16,322 nucleotides of DNA from CADAWZ01 sp045114665. Its GTDB lineage: Bacteria > Vulcanimicrobiota > CADAWZ01. The stretch's first letter is position 1, and every line of letters starts with the position of its first letter. The stretch covers positions 1 through 16,322 of the forward strand of contig JBGUKW010000181.1 in NCBI GenBank assembly GCA_045114665.1, in the 5' to 3' direction. The notes below the pieces were generated by a model. It ran no database searches. It was not told the origin of the DNA and saw nothing but the letters and a program-made list of their open reading frames with translations. Positions 12,493 through 16,322 of this stretch are shown one piece after another. Both the position numbers and the translations under genes were made by a program.

Positions 12493-13665
12493 ATGAAGCT
12501 TAAAAGAGCAATTATCGTCGTTGCAGATAGTATGGGTTGTGGTTATATGAATGATTCTGCTGATTATGGAGATGCAGGAGCAGATACATTGGGACATATT
12601 GCCGAGACAGTTGGTTTGAATATTCCAAATCTTAGACAGATGGGACTTGCAAATATTCGTCCATTGAAAGGTATTGAACCTGTTGAAAATCCTACAGCTT
12701 ATTTTGGCAAAATAGCTGAGAGATCAAAAGGAAAAGATACAACAACAGGACATTGGGAGATTGCTGGATTAATTACAGAAAAGCCATTCCCTACATATCC
12801 AAATGGTTTTCCAAAAGATCTTATTGAAGAATTTGAAAAACAGACTGGAAAGAAAGTAATAGGTAATTATCCAGCTTCTGGAACAGCTATCATAGCTGAT
12901 TTAGGTGAAGAACAGATGAAAACTGGATCTTTGATAGTCTATACATCAGCAGACAGTGTTTTTCAGATTGCAGCCCATGAAGAGATTATTCCAATAGAGG
13001 ATTTATATAAATATTGTGAAATAGCAAGAAAACTATTAAAAGGAGATCATGCTGTAAGCAGAGTTATTGCAAGACCTTTCATTGGCAAACCTGGCAATTT
13101 TACAAGAACAGAAAATAGAAGAGATTTCTCTTTAGAACCTCCAACAGATACATTCCTCGATGTTCTTGCAAAGAAAGGATTTTCTGTAATAGGCGTTGGC
13201 AAAATTGAAGATATTTTCTGCCATAGAGGGTTGACAGATTCATATCACACTGGAAATAATCATACTGGACTTGAGAAAACAGAAGAATTGTTAAAAGCTG
13301 ATACTGGTGCAGGTCTCATATTTGTAAATCTTGTTGATTTCGATATGCTCTATGGTCACAGAAGAAATCCAAAAGGCTATGCCGAAGCTATTGAATATAT
13401 GGACGCCTTTATTCCTCGTCTTATCGAAAATATGAAAGATGATGATGCCTTGATTATAACTGCAGACCATGGATGTGATCCATGCCATACTGGTTCTGAT
13501 CATACTCGTGAGCATGTTCCACTTCTTTGGTTTATGAAGGGATATAAGGGGGGAAATATAGGTTATCTCGATACTTATGCTGATATTACAGCAACTATTG
13601 CAGATATGTTTGATATAAAAACAGGTTTAGCAGGAAAGAGTTTTGCTTCTGTTTTTTCAAAATAA
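12493..13665 (+). CDS. deoB: Phosphopentomutase (DeoB), 390 aa
   Basis: Converts ribose-1-phosphate and deoxyribose-1-phosphate to the 5-phosphates in nucleoside catabolism; a cytosolic Mn2+ enzyme of the alkaline-phosphatase superfamily. The N-terminal metal-binding start is VVADSMGCGYM (residues 9-19). The family's threonine nucleophile segment is KGKDTTTGHWEI (79-90), with Thr85 at the expected position. The second metal-binding region is ADHGCDPCHTGSDHTRE (324-340), with D325, H326 and H337 as likely ligands. Length matches the family. The SD GGAGG (12480-12484) is well placed. It leads a run with the two nucleoside phosphorylase genes, supplying the step after them. Minor variation: CDPCHTGSDHTRE replaces the commoner CDPTTPGTDHTRE. 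Confidence 0.97.
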   Translation: MKLKRAIIVVADSMGCGYMNDSADYGDAGADTLGHIAETVGLNIPNLRQMGLANIRPLKGIEPVENPTAYFGKIAERSKGKDTTTGHWEIAGLITEKPFPTYPNGFPKDLIEEFEKQTGKKVIGNYPASGTAIIADLGEEQMKTGSLIVYTSADSVFQIAAHEEIIPIEDLYKYCEIARKLLKGDHAVSRVIARPFIGKPGNFTRTENRRDFSLEPPTDTFLDVLAKKGFSVIGVGKIEDIFCHRGLTDSYHTGNNHTGLEKTEELLKADTGAGLIFVNLVDFDMLYGHRRNPKGYAEAIEYMDAFIPRLIENMKDDDALIITADHGCDPCHTGSDHTREHVPLLWFMKGYKGGNIGYLDTYADITATIADMFDIKTGLAGKSFASVFSK

Positions 13666-13685
13666 AAATTTTTAAATAAATTATA

Positions 13686-13740
13686 TTCAGTTTCTCAACT
13701 GAAAGCCTCCTTTATTTGGAGAGTAAATATTTTTTAGGAG
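13686..13740 (+). promoter_or_regulatory. Hairpins in the deoB-punA gap that could mask the SD
   Basis: TTCAGTT (13686-13692) and AACTGAA (13697-13703) form a 7-bp hairpin with loop TCTC. CTCC (13707-13710) can pair with GGAG (13718-13721). The longer CTCCT (13707-13711) can instead pair with the AGGAG SD (13736-13740) of the next gene. The alternatives suggest possible translational control. There is no T-run, so it is not a terminator. Confidence 0.35.
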
Positions 13741-13749
13741 CAACCTTAC

Positions 13750-14565
13750 ATGAAGACATTTAGAGATAAGGTAAATGAAAGTGCTGAATTTATAAAATCA
13801 AAAATAACAGCACAGCCAGAAATTGGCATGGTTTTGGGATCAGGTCTTGGAGTTCTCGCAGAAGAAGTTGAGGAAAAAATAACAATACCATATAAAGAAA
13901 TCCCTAATTTCCCTGTTTCTACTGTTGCAGGTCATTCAGGATGTCTTGTTTTTGGAAAAATGGAAGGCAAATATGTTTTGATTCAGAATGGTAGATGGCA
14001 TTTTTACGAAGGTTATCCAATGTCTGATGTAACATTCTTCATTAGAGTTCTTTTTGAACTTGGAGTTAAGAAACTTTTTGTAACAAATGCAGCTGGTGGA
14101 ATAAATCCTCTCTTTGTACCAGGAGATTTAATGCTTATTTCTGACCATGTAAATATGATGGGAACAAATCCACTTATTGGTCCAAATGATGAACATTTTG
14201 GAACAAGATTCCCAGATTTGAGTAAAGCATATACTCCTGAATATAGACAGATAGCTCTTGAATGTGCTGCTAAACTTGGAAAGAGAATTCATGAAGGTGT
14301 TTATATGGGACTTACTGGACCAAGTTATGAAACACAGGCAGAACTCAGAATGTTCCAAAAATGGGGAGTTGATGCTGTTGGAATGTCAACAGTTCCTGAA
14401 GTTATAGTTGCAGCCCATTGTGGTATGAAAGTGATAGGAATATCATGTATCACAAATATATTTTCACCTGGAAAGGCAGCAGACCACAAAGAAGTTCTCG
14501 AAGCTGCTGAAAAGGTAAAACCATTTTTTAAGAGCCTTACAAAACTTATCGTATCAAAAATTTAG
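13750..14565 (+). CDS. punA: Purine nucleoside phosphorylase (PunA/PNP), 271 aa
   Basis: Cleaves purine (deoxy)nucleosides with phosphate, yielding base and (deoxy)ribose-1-phosphate. Motifs follow the trimeric PNP family: GMVLGSGLG (26-34), GRWHFYEGYP (81-90, H84 near phosphate), TNAAGGINPLFVPGDLMLIS (112-131), TGPSYETQAE (189-198) and VGMSTVPEVIVAAHCG (210-225). CITNIFSPG carries N236, as in enzymes preferring 6-oxopurines (guanosine, inosine), so a specificity for these is likely but inferred. Length is typical. The SD AGGAG (13736-13740) lies 9 nt before ATG. It follows deoB by 84 nt, with possible hairpins between, and precedes the pyrimidine phosphorylase gene by 12 nt. All three form a salvage cluster. 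Confidence 0.95.
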   Translation: MKTFRDKVNESAEFIKSKITAQPEIGMVLGSGLGVLAEEVEEKITIPYKEIPNFPVSTVAGHSGCLVFGKMEGKYVLIQNGRWHFYEGYPMSDVTFFIRVLFELGVKKLFVTNAAGGINPLFVPGDLMLISDHVNMMGTNPLIGPNDEHFGTRFPDLSKAYTPEYRQIALECAAKLGKRIHEGVYMGLTGPSYETQAELRMFQKWGVDAVGMSTVPEVIVAAHCGMKVIGISCITNIFSPGKAADHKEVLEAAEKVKPFFKSLTKLIVSKI

Positions 14566-14577
14566 GAGAATATTTTT

Positions 14578-15885
14578 ATGAAACCTTACGATATTATTTT
14601 GAAAAAAAGAGATGGCGGAAAACTCTCTAAAGAAGAAATAGACTTTTTTGTCAATGGATTTACAAAAGGGGAAATTCCTGATTATCAAATGAGTGCATTT
14701 CTCATGGCTATATTTTTTAAGGGAATGGATGAAGTAGAAACAAGAGATATAACTGTTTCTATGACAGATTCAGGAGATAAAATGGATCTTTCTGATATTG
14801 ATGGTATTAAAGTTGACAAGCACAGTACAGGCGGAGTAGGGGATACAACGACCCTTTTGATTGGTCCTATTGTAGCTGCTGCTGGTTTGAAATTTGCCAA
14901 GATGTCAGGAAGAGGTTTAGGACATACAGGTGGAACTGTTGATAAATTGGAAGCAATCGAGGGCTATAGGACATCTTTGACTGAAAAAGAATTTAAAGAT
15001 CAAGTCAAAAAGATTGGTCTTGCTGTTATCAGTTCTACAGGTGATATTGCTCCTGCTGATAAGAAGATGTATGCACTTAGAGATGTAACAGCTACTGTTG
15101 ATTCTATTCCTTTAATTGCTGGTTCTATTATGTCAAAGAAACTTGCTTCTGGTTCAGATGTCATACTTCTTGATGTAAAAGCAGGAAAAGGTGCTTTTAT
15201 GAAAACAGTTGAAGATGCAAAGAAACTTGCTGAAGCACTCGTTTCAATAGGTAATAGAGCAGGTAAAAAGACAATGGCTGTAATTACAGATATGGATCAG
15301 CCTTTAAATACACATATCGGAAATGCTCTTGAAGTAAAAGAAGTTTTTGAGACACTTTCAGGAGAGCATAAAGACAGTGCATTGAGAGAAATTTCTGTTT
15401 ATCTTTCTGCCAATTTGATAATGATGGCAGGACTTGCCGAGAATTTAGATAAGGCTATTGAAATAGCAAATGACATGATTGACAGCGGAAAGGCTAAAGA
15501 GAAGATGAGAGAACTTCTTGAATGTCAAGCAGGTTCTGCTAAGGCTCTTGATGATCCAGGTCTTTTACCAAAAGCTCCTGTGGTCATGCCCGTAAGTCTT
15601 GATGTTGATGGTTGGATTAAAGAGATAGATGTTCTTGAGCTTGGTATAACTGCAAGAGATCTTGGGGCTGGAAGAATTAAAAAAGAAGATTCCATAGATC
15701 CTGCTGTAGGAATAGTTATGAATAAGAGAGTTGGAGATAAAGTTTCAAAGGGTGAGACTATTGCTTATATTCATGCTTCTTCTGAAGATTCTGCAAAGGA
15801 AGCTATCGAGAGACTTAAAAAATCATTGACAATTTCTGAAACAGAAGTTGAACATGAACCTCTTATTTTGGGAAAAGTAGAGTAA
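14578..15885 (+). CDS. pdp: Pyrimidine nucleoside phosphorylase (Pdp/DeoA family), 435 aa
   Basis: Phosphorolysis of uridine/thymidine type nucleosides to base and (deoxy)ribose-1-phosphate. Signature residues: phosphate and K+ binding loop KHSTGGVGDTTTL (81-93), the conserved SGRGLGHTGGTVDKLE (110-125), and substrate-binding R168 and K187 in ALRDVTATVDS and MSKKLASGSDV. The C-terminal domain has the biotin-carboxyl-carrier-like fold (about 330-435). Length and motifs fit PyNP/thymidine phosphorylase; the choice between uridine-accepting PyNP and thymidine-specific DeoA cannot be made from these motifs, so the symbol is provisional. The SD AGGAG (14564-14568) overlaps the punA stop, 12 nt gap, so it is cotranscribed with punA. 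A bidirectional terminator follows. Confidence 0.93.
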   Translation: MKPYDIILKKRDGGKLSKEEIDFFVNGFTKGEIPDYQMSAFLMAIFFKGMDEVETRDITVSMTDSGDKMDLSDIDGIKVDKHSTGGVGDTTTLLIGPIVAAAGLKFAKMSGRGLGHTGGTVDKLEAIEGYRTSLTEKEFKDQVKKIGLAVISSTGDIAPADKKMYALRDVTATVDSIPLIAGSIMSKKLASGSDVILLDVKAGKGAFMKTVEDAKKLAEALVSIGNRAGKKTMAVITDMDQPLNTHIGNALEVKEVFETLSGEHKDSALREISVYLSANLIMMAGLAENLDKAIEIANDMIDSGKAKEKMRELLECQAGSAKALDDPGLLPKAPVVMPVSLDVDGWIKEIDVLELGITARDLGAGRIKKEDSIDPAVGIVMNKRVGDKVSKGETIAYIHASSEDSAKEAIERLKKSLTISETEVEHEPLILGKVE

Positions 15886-15900
15886 ATAAATACTTTATCA

Positions 15901-15919
15901 TCCTAAATAAAATTTAGGA
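15901..15919. repeat. 8-bp hairpin after pdp
   Basis: TCCTAAAT (15901-15908) and ATTTAGGA (15912-15919) are perfect inverted repeats with a 3-nt loop, 15 nt after the pdp stop. No proper T-run follows (only GTGAATTTTT). It may be a minor processing or stability element ahead of the main terminator at 15939. Confidence 0.45.
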
Positions 15920-15938
15920 GTGAATTTTTCCGATAAAT

Positions 15939-15982
15939 AAAAAAAGTAGTTTGCGAAAATTTTTTTGCAAACTACTTTTTTT
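15939..15982. terminator. Bidirectional terminator between pdp and rpmB
   Basis: AAAAAAAGTAGTTTGC (15939-15954) pairs perfectly with GCAAACTACTTTTTTT (15967-15982) with a 12-nt loop. T-runs occur on both strands, so it ends the nucleoside cluster (plus) and rpmB (minus). Confidence 0.95.
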
Positions 15983-15995
15983 ATAATTTCAAAAA

Positions 15996-16190
15996 TTATA
16001 GTGTTCCTTTTTTGTTGAATGTTCTGATACATCTTGTGCAGAGATGCATTGTTTTTTTAGCACCAGAATCCATTGTAAGAGTAACTTTTTGAATGTTTGG
16101 AAGCCAGCGTCTTCTTGTTTTTCTGTGTGAATGGCTGACATTATTTCCGCTCATTGGACCTTTTTTGCAATGTTCACATATTGCTGACAT
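15996..16190 (-). CDS. rpmB: Large ribosomal subunit protein bL28, zinc-binding type, 64 aa
   Basis: Ribosomal protein bL28 of the 50S subunit. The start MSAICEHCKKGPMSGNNVSH matches the family (CEHCKKGPMSGNNVSHSHRK, typically CEICGKGP.. GNNVSHSH). Two Cys pairs, C5-x2-C8 and C50-x2-C53 (CTRC), form the zinc site of the C+ type. Length is normal. The start ATG at 16190 is chosen over in-frame upstream codons because AGAAGGAG lies 8 nt before it. It is apparently monocistronic, with the bidirectional terminator just past the stop. Its promoter region is short: an IS-like end lies only 51 bp upstream of the start. Confidence 0.97.
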   Translation of the reverse strand: MSAICEHCKKGPMSGNNVSHSHRKTRRRWLPNIQKVTLTMDSGAKKTMHLCTRCIRTFNKKGTL

Positions 16191-16211
16191 TTTTTTTCTC
16201 CTTCTACTCAA

Positions 16212-16227
16212 TACCATATTTATGGTA
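16212..16227. promoter_or_regulatory. 16-bp perfect palindrome upstream of rpmB
   Basis: TACCATATTTATGGTA is a perfect palindrome, 22 bp upstream of the rpmB ATG and between it and the IS-like end. It could be an operator, a structured 5' leader or chance. No regulator is visible nearby. Confidence 0.5.
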
Positions 16228-16241
16228 ATGTTTTAACTCAT

Positions 16242-16322
16242 TTGACATACTCCCCATAAATAAATTTAGGGGATTCTGGGATATTAACGAACCTTGCCTC
16301 TATTTTAAATTAGAGGTCTTAC
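16242..16322 (-). mobile_element. Right end of an IS200/IS605-type (TnpB) element, continuing right
   Basis: Read on minus, GGGGAGTATGTCAA and the preceding hairpin match the right-end pattern I know from IS200/IS605-family elements with TnpB. Stem TCCCC-TAAAT/ATTTA-GGGGA (16251-16273) has one bulged A. A second hairpin is CCTCTA/TAGAGG (16297-16302, 16311-16316). The boundary would be at 16242, where minus reads TCAA. A frame ending KTSNLK* with its stop at 16302-16300 could be the last codons of tnpB, but only these few are visible. In such elements this segment encodes the omega-RNA scaffold and the guide is the flank beyond TCAA. The identification rests on recall; the transposase and left end are outside the window. 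Confidence 0.6.

Overview
The window is AT-rich bacterial chromosome, roughly 30% G+C by eye. Genes are densely packed on both strands, with strong Shine-Dalgarno sites, some TTG starts and tidy rho-independent terminators. There is no rRNA, tRNA, CRISPR array or phage module. No gene places the organism firmly. The zinc-type (CxxC...CxxC) ribosomal protein L28 excludes some lineages, but I cannot name a phylum. An uncultured anaerobic or host-associated bacterium is a guess.

Layout. Positions 1-443 (minus) hold the N-terminal part of a disordered Asn/Thr/Gln/Glu-rich protein that runs off the left edge. Positions 586-1633 (plus) are a promoter, an unknown 139-aa protein and an overlapping YigZ/IMPACT-family gene, ended by a strong terminator. 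Positions 1634-2162 are non-coding but rich in inverted repeats. Positions 2163-4310 (minus) are a two-gene unit: a single-pass membrane protein with long charged tails, then an FmdB-type zinc-ribbon protein. Positions 4514-7970 (plus) encode a 1053-aa TPR/coiled-coil/acidic protein translationally coupled to a small exported acidic protein. Then follow a secreted protein with BamE-like repeats (8070-8594) and a J-domain/TPR protein (8777-9385).

Positions 9431-10874 (minus) are a two-gene unit: an exported DcrB/PsbP-like protein, then a 315-aa protein. By motif spacing the 315-aa protein is a stand-alone, divergent relative of the acetyl-CoA synthase/decarbonylase beta subunit (AcsB/CdhC). 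It keeps the four [4Fe-4S] cysteines of the A-cluster but lacks the Cys-Gly-Cys nickel site. This is the most unusual item in the window. Positions 11023-12227 (plus) encode a CPBP intramembrane protease with an acidic Tyr/Glu tail and a zinc-ribbon/FHA protein.

Positions 12493-15885 (plus) are a nucleoside-salvage cluster: phosphopentomutase, purine nucleoside phosphorylase and pyrimidine nucleoside phosphorylase. The two phosphorylases release bases and make (deoxy)ribose-1-phosphate, and the mutase converts this to the 5-phosphate for central metabolism. A bidirectional terminator separates this cluster from the convergent rpmB gene (minus). About 50 bp upstream of rpmB lies what looks like the right end of an IS200/IS605-type (TnpB-carrying) element that continues beyond the window.
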